Below, one piece after another: positions 1 to 7,564 of a stretch of DNA of 64,000 bases. Numbering within the stretch: the first letter of the stretch is position 1; each line of letters opens with the position of its first letter. Below the pieces are notes generated by a model. The model did no database searches. It was not told the origin of the DNA and was given only the letters and a program-made list of their open reading frames with translations. The stretch comes from Chryseobacterium sp. MEBOG06. GTDB taxonomy: Bacteria > Bacteroidota > Bacteroidia > Flavobacteriales > Weeksellaceae. Both the position numbers and the translations under genes were made by a program. The DNA lies in assembly GCF_021869765.1 (NCBI RefSeq), contig NZ_CP084580.1, positions 3,534,001 to 3,598,000 of the forward strand, given 5' to 3'.

Positions 1-1389
1 AAAGACAAGCTGATTTTTGAAATTTCAACTTGGTTATATCGGGCAATTCAGCAATTCAACAGAAGACATTTTTACAATTCGATTTCAGAAAATCAATTTA
101 TCAATCAAATTGTAACCAATTTGGATGAAAATTCAAGTACTGAGCTTGACATTATTTTAAGTTTATTGAGGTTTCATAAGGAAAATCAGGACTTATTTAC
201 CTTCATTGCAAAAACAGCACACTCACAACAAAACAAAATCAATTGGCACAAAACTATTAACAAAAAACAGCCAATTATTCATAATAACCAGCCAATTTAT
301 GTTGATTTAGCAACAACAAGAAAAAGAGTAAATGATGACGAAGAGTTACTCATACTTTTTTATTCAACGCTAAATCACATTAAAGAAAAGTATGCGTTTA
401 ATTTTCAAATCCCTCAAAATTATACTCTAATTAAAGGGCATCAATTTGAGACGGTTTTAAGAAGAGGATGCAGATTATTGAAAAATATTAAGTACAAATA
501 CTTTTCGGACAAAATGATTTGTCTGTACAATTTGCTATTTACCTACTTTGAACGAAGTGAAAGAACCCAATCTAAGAAACAAATTGAAGAAATTCTTCTA
601 ATCAAGGATTTTAATATTGTATTCGAGGATATGATTGATGATTTAATCGGAGATAGTACGTTATTTTCCGAATTAAAAAATCACGCTGACGGAAAACAGG
701 TTGACCATATTTACAAATATAAATCACTTCTGATTGAAGATGAAATCTATTTTGTTGGAGACAGTAAATATTATAAACCTCAAAATAGCGTAGGGAAAAA
801 TTCAAAGGCAAAACAATTTACTTATGCCAGAAATGTAATTCAGTATAATATTGATTTATTTAATAAAGGAGATTTAGACCAAAGAATAAGATACAGAGAA
901 AACGAAACGGAAGGATATAACATCACTCCGAATTTTTTCATTTCTGCCTTTGTAAATAAAGATTTTGATTTTTCTAAATCATATTTGAACGAGACAGGAA
1001 AACCAATAATGCAATTTCATTTCGAAAACCGACTTTTCGATAGGGATACATTATTTGTTCAATCATACAACATCAATTTCTTGTTTGTGCTTTCGGGCTA
1101 TCTATCAAGAAATTCAACTTTGAAAAACAATTTTAAAAAAGATACGCAAAAAATATTCAGAGAAAAGTTAGTAACTTTTATCAATGAAAAATATCAGTTT
1201 TATAAAGTCAAACCGATTGAAGAGAATTTCATCTATAAGCATTTTAAACTGCTAAATGGCAAAATTTACAAGCCGTCACAACTTGAAAACGAAGTCATTT
1301 TAGCCTTTGAAAAAGGCTCTGACATTGATGGAGTAATTTTACAAATTCAAGCTGAATTAGAAGAAAGTGCTGAGTACAAACTGAATTAA
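1..1389 (+). CDS. LlaJI/McrC-like restriction endonuclease, 5' end outside window
   Basis: The reading frame is open from base 1, so the gene starts before the window; a TTG at 121 is only an internal codon. At least 462 residues are visible. Around codons 225-290 lies a PD-(D/E)xK-like core: an acidic stretch (FEDMIDDLIGD), then VDHIYKY, then YFVGDSKYYKP, where D and K in DSKYY fit the metal-binding and catalytic residues. This layout is known from LlaJI- and McrC-type nucleases, which normally work with a McrB-like GTPase encoded just upstream; that partner would lie outside the window. It is followed after 20 nt by two more genes on the same strand. Family assignment rests on motif recognition and could be another PD-(D/E)xK family. 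Confidence 0.65.
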   Translation, partial: KDKLIFEISTWLYRAIQQFNRRHFYNSISENQFINQIVTNLDENSSTELDIILSLLRFHKENQDLFTFIAKTAHSQQNKINWHKTINKKQPIIHNNQPIYVDLATTRKRVNDDEELLILFYSTLNHIKEKYAFNFQIPQNYTLIKGHQFETVLRRGCRLLKNIKYKYFSDKMICLYNLLFTYFERSERTQSKKQIEEILLIKDFNIVFEDMIDDLIGDSTLFSELKNHADGKQVDHIYKYKSLLIEDEIYFVGDSKYYKPQNSVGKNSKAKQFTYARNVIQYNIDLFNKGDLDQRIRYRENETEGYNITPNFFISAFVNKDFDFSKSYLNETGKPIMQFHFENRLFDRDTLFVQSYNINFLFVLSGYLSRNSTLKNNFKKDTQKIFREKLVTFINEKYQFYKVKPIEENFIYKHFKLLNGKIYKPSQLENEVILAFEKGSDIDGVILQIQAELEESAEYKLN

Positions 1390-1409
1390 CAAAATCAAGT
1401 CAATTAATT

Positions 1410-1877
1410 ATGAGAAAATCAATAGGAATTAGGGTAACGCCTTCTACTGTGTACTTTTCAGTTGTCACATACGAAAATGAAGAATTGGAAATTACATTGG
1501 TGGATAAAATAAACAATCCTAAAGCGCTAAATATTCCAGAACAATTGAAATTTTTAAGAAATACACTTTGTGACATAATTAATGAATTTAGCATTACCAA
1601 TGCTTGTATTCGAATTACTGAATCAAATGCACAGTCCATCAATATTACAAGAATTTATATTGAGGGAGTTATTCAAGAATTATTTGCAAGTTCAACTATT
1701 GTTAAATATTATGTTGGTCAAATTTCCAGTATAAGTGCCAACCTTGGAATAGAAAGAGCCACTTTCAAACCATTTGCCGAAGGTAAAGATAGTTTTATGG
1801 AAATAGAAAACTGGCAAAATTTTTCATTAGAACAAAGAGAGAGTTTAATGTCTGCAATTAGTGCTTTAAATATTTAA
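1410..1877 (+). CDS. Hypothetical protein, possible RNase H/RuvC-like fold
   Basis: A 155-residue soluble protein with no signal peptide or membrane segment. I do not recognise a family with confidence. The opening strand (MRKSIGIRVTPSTVYFSVV), a central strand ending in an acidic residue (ACIRITES) and the following helix resemble the RNase H/RuvC fold, but the first catalytic Asp is replaced by Arg, so it may be inactive or the resemblance may be chance. It sits 20 nt after the nuclease gene and only 3 nt before the kinase gene, which argues for one transcription unit. A role in the same defence-like cluster is inference from position. Confidence 0.6.
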   Translation: MRKSIGIRVTPSTVYFSVVTYENEELEITLVDKINNPKALNIPEQLKFLRNTLCDIINEFSITNACIRITESNAQSINITRIYIEGVIQELFASSTIVKYYVGQISSISANLGIERATFKPFAEGKDSFMEIENWQNFSLEQRESLMSAISALNI

Positions 1878-1880
1878 ATT

Positions 1881-2930
1881 ATGCCATTAGGACTACATAC
1901 AACGGAGCTAAATTTTGAAACAACAAAAGAGATAGGTCAGGAAGGGAAAAACTCACAGGTGTTTTTAGCACACGACAAACAACTTGACGGAGAAATTGTC
2001 GTTAAAAAAATTGAGAAAAGTAAAATTATTAATCCCACGGAGTATTACGAAGAAGCGAAAAAGCTTTATGCATCCTCACATAGTAATGTTGTTAAGGTAA
2101 ATTATGGTTGTTCAGATACTGACTATATTTATATAGCTATGCCATACTATAAGAATGGCTCACTTAAATCACTTATTGCTACAAAAAACCTAACAATTAG
2201 AGAAATTATTCGTTATTCAATACAGTTCTTATCAGGATTACATCATATTCATTCAAAAGGATTAATTCATTTTGACGTTAAACCTGATAATATTTTGATT
2301 TCCGATAATGATGAAGCTCTTTTATCTGATTTTGGATTGACAAAGGCAATGAACAGTTTTGGATTTGCTTCACCTGAACAAATTTATAGTAAACAAGTTC
2401 CTCCTGAAACTTTTACAAGTTCCGACAAAACCATTCATTTTGATATTTATTTAGCAGGACTAACTATATATAGATTACTAAATGGGGAAGAATGTTTTCA
2501 TAATCAACTACATAGCTTTAAAACCCAACCTGATTACATAAATGCAATAACTACGGGAAGGTTCCCTGATAGAACAGATTATCTCCCCCATATCCCATTA
2601 AAACTGCAAAGAGTTGTAAATAAAGCAATGAATCTAAATATTGCAGATAGACACCAAACTGTTTTGGAATTAATAAATGAATTGAGTGATATAGATGAAA
2701 ATTTAGACTGGAGGTTTTCACAAACACCAGTAATTCATACTTGGGAGCGAGATAATGGTACTCACACATATAAAGTGGTGGTAGATTTTGGAAATCCAAA
2801 AAACATTAGTATACTTACGACTAAAACAAATAATTCTACTGCTAGAGAACAACGTGAAACATCTCATTGTCACAATAATTTGACTAATTCTAACGTTTTT
2901 TCTAAAATAAAGCAAGCATTGAAATTGTGA
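1881..2930 (+). CDS. Hanks-type serine/threonine protein kinase
   Basis: 349 residues. The kinase domain fills about residues 12-270: a glycine-poor nucleotide loop (EIGQEGKNSQVFLAH), the ATP-anchoring lysines in VVKKI near residue 42, the catalytic loop HFDVKPDN near residue 133 (HFD instead of the usual HRD), DFG near residue 150 and ASPEQ as the activation-segment APE motif. The last 80 residues are a separate tail with no membrane helix, unlike PknB-type sensor kinases. It is packed between the RNase H-like gene and a tiny coupled ORF, next to a restriction-like nuclease. Soluble kinases in such settings are known phage-defence effectors (for example Stk2); that role here is inference. 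Confidence 0.85.
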   Translation: MPLGLHTTELNFETTKEIGQEGKNSQVFLAHDKQLDGEIVVKKIEKSKIINPTEYYEEAKKLYASSHSNVVKVNYGCSDTDYIYIAMPYYKNGSLKSLIATKNLTIREIIRYSIQFLSGLHHIHSKGLIHFDVKPDNILISDNDEALLSDFGLTKAMNSFGFASPEQIYSKQVPPETFTSSDKTIHFDIYLAGLTIYRLLNGEECFHNQLHSFKTQPDYINAITTGRFPDRTDYLPHIPLKLQRVVNKAMNLNIADRHQTVLELINELSDIDENLDWRFSQTPVIHTWERDNGTHTYKVVVDFGNPKNISILTTKTNNSTAREQRETSHCHNNLTNSNVFSKIKQALKL

Positions 2931-3088
2931 AAATCAAGGCAATAAAATATAATAAAAATGGATTAACGAGAGCTGAAAATACAGTCCCTAAATTCGTAAT
3001 GCCTAAAAAAGATTTAAATAAAAATAATGTTAAGATTAAATTAGATAATAACTATATAAAAATTACTAAACGGAAGGTTGATGATTAA
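2927..3088 (+). CDS. Small basic ORF translationally coupled to the kinase
   Basis: A 53-codon frame starts with GTG at 2927 and overlaps the kinase stop as GTGA, the classic arrangement for translational coupling. The product would be very basic (KIKAIKYNKNG at the start, KITKRKVDD at the end) with no signal peptide. I recognise no family. The overlap is the main argument that it is real; AT-rich sequence can also give such frames by chance. Confidence 0.35.
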   Translation: MKIKAIKYNKNGLTRAENTVPKFVMPKKDLNKNNVKIKLDNNYIKITKRKVDD

Positions 3089-3278
3089 ATTTTTATTTTA
3101 ATTGAAATATTTTTTTTGTACATCTTTCGTACAACTTAAGTGTTGTAAAGCATTATTAATAAAGTGTTTTTTAGATTCTGTATCGGGAAATAGCCTGTCT
3201 CTACAATCCCTTATGAATACTGCGTTTAATCGACACTATCTCACGAAGTGTGTAAGTTAAAAAGTTAGGGCTTGGATT

Positions 3279-3420
3279 TTATAATCTGAGCCTTTGTTCA
3301 AAAATAAGCATAAACTGGTTAAGAACAATACCCCAATTTTGAATTGGCATGGTCCATTTTTTAGTAGATTCTTCCCGATTAGAGTGGTTAGAATGGTTTG
3401 AGAGGGATTTATTTAATATA
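3279..3420 (-). pseudogene. C-terminal remnant of an IS256-family transposase
   Basis: On the minus strand, translation ending at the TAA at 3279-3281 gives STKKWTMPIQNWGIVLNQF and a final FEQRLRL, the typical end of IS256-family (MULE-like) transposases. Nothing of the catalytic region remains upstream of about 3420. It marks an old insertion at the left border of the toxin locus. The rest of 3089-3598 holds only this remnant and a terminator. Confidence 0.6.
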
Positions 3421-3501
3421 AATTTGCAGTATGTATTGGTATTATGTAGCAGATTTTTTTTAATCTTCCTGTTTGTCGATATTTATCTAGATAAAAACAT
3501 A

Positions 3502-3527
3502 AGCCTCAACCCGTAAGGGTCAAGGCT
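3502..3527 (-). terminator. Hairpin terminator after the immunity remnant
   Basis: AGCCTCAACCC and GGGTCAAGGCT form an 11-bp stem (two non-Watson-Crick positions) with a 4-nt loop. In the minus direction it is followed by a T-rich run, about 70 nt past the end of the gene at 3599. Confidence 0.55.
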
Positions 3528-3598
3528 ATATTTCAGAGTAAATACCCACTCATAAGGTTAAATATTTAAATATAAATGACTGTCAGAGTAAATCATAA

Positions 3599-3867
3599 CT
3601 AGCTCAAATCAGATTTTTTATATTTCTCTTTAGCAAGCTCCTTTTGACGGTAGTATTCTAACTTCTCTTCGGGTGTCATTAATTCCAGTTTTAACGTTCT
3701 GATTTCTTCTGTATTAGAATAGTATTCTTTGTATTCAGCCTCATTGTCTTTTTTAAATTTATCTATATCTATGTTTTTTGGCACATCAAAAAATAGCTTT
3801 TCTCTTAAAATTTCATTTCTTGATAATAGAAGTTCTAATCTCTCTCTCTCTTGTCTTTATTTTCCAT
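3599..3867 (-). pseudogene. Small immunity-like gene, frameshifted at a GA repeat
   Basis: The ATG at 3867 opens MENKDKRERE and then runs out of frame at a GA dinucleotide tract. One extra GA unit would join it to the long downstream frame, giving about 90 residues that are highly charged (many K and E) and end in KEKYKKSDLS. Without that unit only the last 61 codons are open, from an internal GTG at 3784. The gene starts 2 nt after the stop of a toxin-tail remnant, the same 2-nt spacing seen at both intact toxin/immunity junctions in this locus, so an immunity role is likely by position. The family is not recognised. The frame break may be slippage, decay or sequencing error. Confidence 0.45.
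3839..3850 (-). repeat. (GA)6 dinucleotide tract inside a coding region
   Basis: Six TC units on the plus strand (GA on the coding strand) sit ten codons into the small immunity-like gene. The copy number decides the reading frame: six units lead to an early stop, seven would restore the full protein. Confidence 0.8.
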
Positions 3868-3869
3868 CT

Positions 3870-3971
3870 TTATTTTTCAATTAATTTAATAAATATTATA
3901 TTTTCGCTTGGGTTAATAGGGCTTGGAATTGGTTTGATTTCTTCAACCATAAATTTTGTATTACTCTTAAA
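3870..3971 (-). pseudogene. Orphan Rhs toxin tail (last ~33 codons)
   Basis: An open minus-strand frame ending at TAA 3870-3872 encodes a C-terminal tail (MVEEIKPIPSPINPSE and then IKLIEK). It begins abruptly at about 3971, where the DNA switches to a duplicate of the DUF4304 gene at 8116-8568. Its stop is 2 nt from the next ATG, as at the intact toxin/immunity junctions. I read it as the end of a displaced toxin whose body has been lost. No enzymatic class can be inferred from so short a piece. Confidence 0.4.
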
Positions 3972-4038
3972 AAGCACTTTCAAATGCATTATTTTTTGCT
4001 ATTTCTCCGAATATTTCTTTAAATTCTTTACTATTCAT
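3967..4038 (-). pseudogene. Truncated copy of the 8116-8568 immunity-like gene
   Basis: The ATG at 4038 encodes the same first 23 residues as the gene at 8116-8568 (MNSKEFKEIFGEIAKNNAF and three more), nearly identical at DNA level, then hits a stop where the homology ends. It is a duplication breakpoint, not a functional gene. Confidence 0.75.
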
Positions 4039-4056
4039 AAATTTTTTTTATACAGT

Positions 4057-4078
4057 AAAGCCTACAAAAGTAGGCTTT
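4057..4078 (-). terminator. Hairpin at the 3' end of the 4085 gene
   Basis: AAAGCCTAC and GTAGGCTTT form a perfect 9-bp stem with a 4-nt loop, 7 nt past the stop of the minus-strand gene. The T-tract is weak. A duplicate of this hairpin lies near 8590-8608. Confidence 0.5.
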
Positions 4079-4084
4079 AACATG

Positions 4085-4528
4085 TTATAGTAAATTAAAG
4101 TGTCTCCTTACTGATCCTGGAGTCATATCTAAATCCGGCTCCTCTTTTAACTCTTTTAAAATGTCTGTTTCTGTTTCAATGGTCGTAATAGGAATAACCA
4201 AATATTGATTTAAAATTCTTTTTAATTCCTCCTCTCTATCAGAATCGGAAATATCAAATTCAAAATTTAATAAATCATGAATTAATTTATTTTCTACTTT
4301 ATCTGTTGTTGCAACTCTCTTATAAATATGCATCATCAATCCATCCAAGGGAATTGAATTTAAAATATATCCATAATTAATATAAAGGTAGTTTCCATAT
4401 TGTGATTTCTGTAAATTAACCATTGTATTAACTTCTTCCCTATTCTTAATCCAATAATTTCCTTTCTTTTTGTAGCCTAGAGGCTTTAAACTTTCGGTAA
4501 TTATATTTGTAAGTTCCTGTTTTTCCAT
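4085..4528 (-). CDS. DUF4304-like immunity protein
   Basis: 147 residues, soluble. Residues 1-60 show the DUF4304-like pattern: a helix, then GYKKKGNYWIKN, then NLQKSQYGNYLYINYGY. The same signature recurs in the genes at 4606, 7565 and 8116, so this is a small paralogous family within one locus. DUF4304 genes are common around Rhs and other polymorphic toxins of Bacteroidetes, where they are thought to act as immunity proteins; which toxin this one would neutralise cannot be told. Its last codons and 3' flank are duplicated at 8610-8690 without the rest of the gene. Confidence 0.7.
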   Translation of the reverse strand: MEKQELTNIITESLKPLGYKKKGNYWIKNREEVNTMVNLQKSQYGNYLYINYGYILNSIPLDGLMMHIYKRVATTDKVENKLIHDLLNFEFDISDSDREEELKRILNQYLVIPITTIETETDILKELKEEPDLDMTPGSVRRHFNLL

Positions 4529-4567
4529 AAAATTTCTATTTGAAGTTGTTTAAATAAGAAAAAAGAG

Positions 4568-4595
4568 TAGCACATTGATTTTTTCAATGTGCTAC
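4568..4595 (-). terminator. Strong intrinsic terminator
   Basis: GTAGCACATTGA and TCAATGTGCTAC form a perfect 12-bp stem with a 4-nt loop, followed on the minus strand by CTCTTTTTT. It ends the transcript of the gene at 4606-5214. Confidence 0.85.
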
Positions 4596-4605
4596 CGCTA
4601 ATTAG

Positions 4606-5214
4606 TTAATTACTATAATCTATTTCCTCCAAATGTTCTTTAACTATATCAGGATATTTCTTACCGTCTGGTTGTTGCATGAATTTTTCAACAGCTTTAT
4701 TCAAGGCTTCAATATCTCCTTTAGCTTTTAAAAATATGGTTAAATATTTAAATTCTTCGACAGCTGTTGATCTAATAAAATCTCCTTTTATCAAACTCTT
4801 CATAAGACTTTCATCTGTTAAGCGTTTATCAATTTCAGGTAAAATAATATTTTGAATATTAGAGATGAGAATAGAATTGATGCTATTAAGAGAATCTGAC
4901 GCCTTAATAGACCACCAATGGTCAGGATTGCTAGGCATAAACTGACCAATTCTGGCCTGCCAATGACATGACCATACATCTGGTACTTTTGAAGCATCAT
5001 AATCAAAATCTACAAATTTTCCTAAAAGATCTGAATACACACCAAAATTAATTGTGAATTTTACTTCATCTTTATTACCATCTTGGCTTTTTTGAAAATT
5101 TATAATTCCAAAATTGTTATCTGACTTTAAGTGAAAACTATTTCCTTTTTTACTATATCCTTTTTCTTTGAGAAATGGAGTAATAGATTTTATAATTTCT
5201 TTTAAAATGTCCAT
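4606..5214 (-). CDS. DUF4304 domain protein (immunity-like)
   Basis: 202 residues, soluble. It matches DUF4304 well: GYSKKGNSFHLKSDN, then IINFQKSQDGNKDEVKFTIN near residue 40, then a W-rich segment (SCHWQARIGQFMP, DHWWSIK). This is the most typical DUF4304 member of the four in the locus. It has its own strong terminator and lies downstream of the second toxin/immunity pair. Function as an immunity protein is inferred from the toxin locus; no toxin partner is adjacent. Confidence 0.75.
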   Translation of the reverse strand: MDILKEIIKSITPFLKEKGYSKKGNSFHLKSDNNFGIINFQKSQDGNKDEVKFTINFGVYSDLLGKFVDFDYDASKVPDVWSCHWQARIGQFMPSNPDHWWSIKASDSLNSINSILISNIQNIILPEIDKRLTDESLMKSLIKGDFIRSTAVEEFKYLTIFLKAKGDIEALNKAVEKFMQQPDGKKYPDIVKEHLEEIDYSN

Positions 5215-5270
5215 AATATTAATTTTACTATTTAGAACTATTTTATTCAGGTAAGGAATAGGGTGAAAAA

Positions 5271-5296
5271 CAGGTGATATGTTTTCATACCGCCTG
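5271..5296 (-). terminator. Terminator of immunity gene, duplicated copy 1
   Basis: On the minus strand CAGGCGGTATG, a 4-nt loop and CATATCACCTG form a stem with one mismatch, followed by TTTTT. The same hairpin with a better stem follows the paralogous immunity gene (8751-8776). Confidence 0.7.
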
Positions 5297-5310
5297 AAAT
5301 AATGCTTATG

Positions 5311-5868
5311 CTATCCCTTATATCTCAAATCATAATTTGTTGAACGCCTTGCGTCCTCTACTAAACGCCAACCTTCTTTTAGTTTTTGTTCTGCATTCGG
5401 ACCAATCCATTCCATAAAATCATATTTCTTAAAAGATTTTTTAATCTTTTTTATAAGTTCTTTATAGGTAGATTCTGAAAATGAGTTTTCGTTAACATAA
5501 GCAGTCCTACTTACGACCAATATATTTTCTTTTTTTGTATAAATACCTCCTAATCTCAGTTCTATACTTTGAAGATTTTTCATTGGATCAACCGCATATA
5601 AAATACCTCCTTTTCTTTGGGGAATATCTCGAACGATAACCTCATTACTTTTTTCCATTATCATTAAGCTATTTTGAGATGATCCATAGTATGGATTATC
5701 AATATATCCTAAGTCTAGAATTTCCTCATATGATTCATAAATAGTGGGAATATTATATTCAAATAGACCTGTCAATACATATTTTATATCAAATATAGAT
5801 TCTATATGGGATAATATTGGAATTAAATCTTCTTTTGTTGCATAAAACATTAATTGTTTGCCTGCCAT
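5311..5868 (-). CDS. Immunity protein for the toxin domain of the chimeric gene
   Basis: 185 residues, soluble, and paralogous along its whole length to the 181-residue protein at 8791-9336. Shared blocks are QRKGGI.YA.DP in the middle, GGIY, KIKKSFKK, and a C-terminal GP.AE.KL.EGWRLV followed by YDL..KG. Each of the two starts 2 nt after the stop of a near-identical Rhs toxin domain, so they are cognate immunity proteins by position. The N-terminal half differs strongly between the two while the toxins remain very similar, which may reflect fine specificity. I do not recognise a named immunity family. Confidence 0.75.
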   Translation of the reverse strand: MAGKQLMFYATKEDLIPILSHIESIFDIKYVLTGLFEYNIPTIYESYEEILDLGYIDNPYYGSSQNSLMIMEKSNEVIVRDIPQRKGGILYAVDPMKNLQSIELRLGGIYTKKENILVVSRTAYVNENSFSESTYKELIKKIKKSFKKYDFMEWIGPNAEQKLKEGWRLVEDARRSTNYDLRYKG

Positions 5869-5870
5869 AA

Positions 5871-6761
5871 TTATTTCTTTTTAGGTATTAATAATAAATG
5901 TTCTCCTGGTTGAATTTGGGTTCTTATTCTTATCGCATTTCTCAATTCTCTTGCATTAGGAGTAACACCATCCTTCAATACATCTACCGTATTTATCCTT
6001 AAGGTAGGGTATTTAGGATGCGTAGCAGTAATATCAAGATAAGAGCCTCCTTTTCTTCCTCCATTCAAAGGCTTGAGATATTCTTCTTTAAAGCCTCTTT
6101 GCCCTCCAAATTCTATTTTATATCCTCTACTTTCCAACGTTGATGAAATTTCAGATATTTGTGCTCTTGTCTCTGCATTTCCCAGCCTTCCTTTACTGCT
6201 TGTATAATTCCCTTCATATATTTTTTGAGGTCCTTCCTTATATATTGGAACTGGCTGCTCATTGACAAGATTGTAGCCGGCAAGTTGATCAACACTCTCA
6301 CCAATATCTCCAATTACCACAGGGGTTGTTTTCACTGGAGTTATTCCTACCGTAGTAGTTTTCGGGGTGTTATTGAAGGTCCATGCGCTTCTACCTTGAG
6401 CAATAGGAGCGCCCTTTAATATTGTTCCTTGCGGAGCACCTATTTCAGCCGCCTTTATATTCTTGACAATCTGCCCTCCAGCTCCTAATAGTGCGCCTCC
6501 AGCACCTCCTATAGCGGCTCCTGACAAACCACCCATCATGGTTCCTTCTATTACATTTTCCCCAAACATTACTGCGGTTGCAAATCCACTAATAGCACCT
6601 GCGGTCGTAAATAATTCTTTTAATTTTTCAATTCTTAAAGAATCATCTAATGGATTATCAAAGTCAAATATTCGCCTATATTGATCTGTTTCATTTTCAT
6701 TTATATCTCCTATTGGACTTTTTATTAAGTCTTTTGAAAGGAGTATAAATTCTCTCAACAT
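5871..6761 (-). CDS. Chimeric gene: DUF4304-like fragment fused to an orphan Rhs toxin domain
   Basis: 296 residues in two parts. Residues 1-54 (KDLIKSPIGDI, YRRIFDFDNPLDD) resemble the second half of the DUF4304-like protein at 8116-8568 (KDLVKKEIGNV, YRSLFNFDEPMND). From GFATAVMFGENVIEG onward the protein is almost identical to the C-terminus of the full Rhs protein: glycine-rich pre-toxin segment, then the toxin domain with GGRKGGSYLDITATHPKYP, RINTVDVLKDG and the end GEHLLLIPKKK. It lacks signal peptide, Rhs shell and core, so it cannot be delivered as a toxin on its own. It looks like a displaced, recombination-ready toxin cassette that landed in an immunity gene. The toxin fold is not recognised with certainty; a restriction-like nuclease is one possibility. 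Confidence 0.75.
   Translation of the reverse strand: MLREFILLSKDLIKSPIGDINENETDQYRRIFDFDNPLDDSLRIEKLKELFTTAGAISGFATAVMFGENVIEGTMMGGLSGAAIGGAGGALLGAGGQIVKNIKAAEIGAPQGTILKGAPIAQGRSAWTFNNTPKTTTVGITPVKTTPVVIGDIGESVDQLAGYNLVNEQPVPIYKEGPQKIYEGNYTSSKGRLGNAETRAQISEISSTLESRGYKIEFGGQRGFKEEYLKPLNGGRKGGSYLDITATHPKYPTLRINTVDVLKDGVTPNARELRNAIRIRTQIQPGEHLLLIPKKK
6100..6612 (-). repeat. Near-identical Rhs pre-toxin/toxin block, partner at ~9600-10090
   Basis: About 0.4-0.5 kb is nearly base-for-base identical to the 3' part of the full rhs gene; in the stretch from about 6240 to 6480 I count only a handful of differences. Homology stops sharply near 6612, just before the DUF4304-derived part begins. It is long enough to support homologous exchange between the orphan cassette and the expressed Rhs gene. 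Confidence 0.85.
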
Positions 6762-6903
6762 ACATTCGAATAAAAAAGGTAGATCAACGAAAAAGGAAAA
6801 TATAGCACAATCAGCTTTTTATCTATTAAAATAATATTATGATAGATTTCATCCTTAACCCTAAATATTTTCCGTTTCGTGAGCTGACCCCAAAAGTATA
6901 AAC

Positions 6904-6929
6904 AAGCTATCCGAAAATCCGGATAGCTT
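6904..6929 (-). terminator. Intrinsic terminator
   Basis: AAGCTATCC and GGATAGCTT form a perfect 9-bp stem, 15 nt past the stop of the gene at 6944. The following minus-strand sequence is T-rich. Confidence 0.65.
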
Positions 6930-6943
6930 CATTTAAAAAATTA

Positions 6944-7408
6944 CTACTTGATCATGAATTCTTGCAAAACTTTTTCCAAATTAGATTTTAATAAATCCAT
7001 ATTGGTGTCCAGTTTTCGTTTCTTCACAACTTCTGCAAGCAAATCCATTTTCTGCAAAATAGATTGTTTTAAAAATTCATACCTACCTTCTTCTGTTTTA
7101 TTGAAGAAATTTTCATCATTTACGATGATAGGAATGCCTATAGCTTTTTCATTCTTGCGATAGGATTCTATTTCTTTTATATATTGGAGCTCTGTTATAT
7201 ATGGCTTTACATGAAATTGAAATAGAGCTAATTCTAAATCATTGCCATAATCTTTCCAGTGAAGCTTTTTCAGTTCTTTACTAATGCCTTTTTCTCCCCA
7301 AATGTAAGGTCTAAATGCTTCCGATATTGCCGTAAATTCATTTTCTTTTAAGTTAGGATCAAATCCAATTTTCATAAAGCAACCTAATATATTTGTATTC
7401 TCTTCCAT
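6944..7408 (-). CDS. Putative immunity protein of unknown family
   Basis: 154 residues, soluble, mostly helical by appearance, with charged C-terminal half (VVKKRKLDTNMDLLKSN). It starts 9 nt after the stop of a 48-codon toxin-tail remnant (7418-7561), the order expected of a toxin/immunity pair, and has its own terminator. I recognise no family. An immunity role is inference from position. Confidence 0.6.
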   Translation of the reverse strand: MEENTNILGCFMKIGFDPNLKENEFTAISEAFRPYIWGEKGISKELKKLHWKDYGNDLELALFQFHVKPYITELQYIKEIESYRKNEKAIGIPIIVNDENFFNKTEEGRYEFLKQSILQKMDLLAEVVKKRKLDTNMDLLKSNLEKVLQEFMIK

Positions 7409-7417
7409 GTTTCTATA

Positions 7418-7561
7418 TTAATGATTATTTTTATTCCAAGGTCCTTTGTTAATTTGATTCTCATTAAATTCCCAATCCCATGCGTCTTTCCTATTTTCGA
7501 ATTTCTTGATAGGCTCCATATATTTATCCTGCATAAATTTTTGAGTATATCTCGTTTCTGG
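7418..7561 (-). pseudogene. Orphan toxin tail (last ~48 codons)
   Basis: Immediately after the stop of the 7565 gene, the same minus-strand frame continues for 48 codons (YTQKFMQDKYMEPIKKF, then KDAWDWEFNENQINKGPWN) to a TAA at 7418-7420. There is no plausible start except internal ATGs. The sequence looks protein-like (rich in W, E, K, N) and precedes an immunity-like gene, so I read it as the remaining C-terminus of a displaced Rhs toxin. Confidence 0.45.
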
Positions 7562-7564
7562 TAT

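Noticed and set aside
3778..4080. 100-codon hydrophobic plus-strand frame
   Set aside because: It runs antisense through three minus-strand pieces (immunity-like gene, toxin tail, DUF4304 fragment) and its hydrophobicity reflects AT-rich antisense codons.
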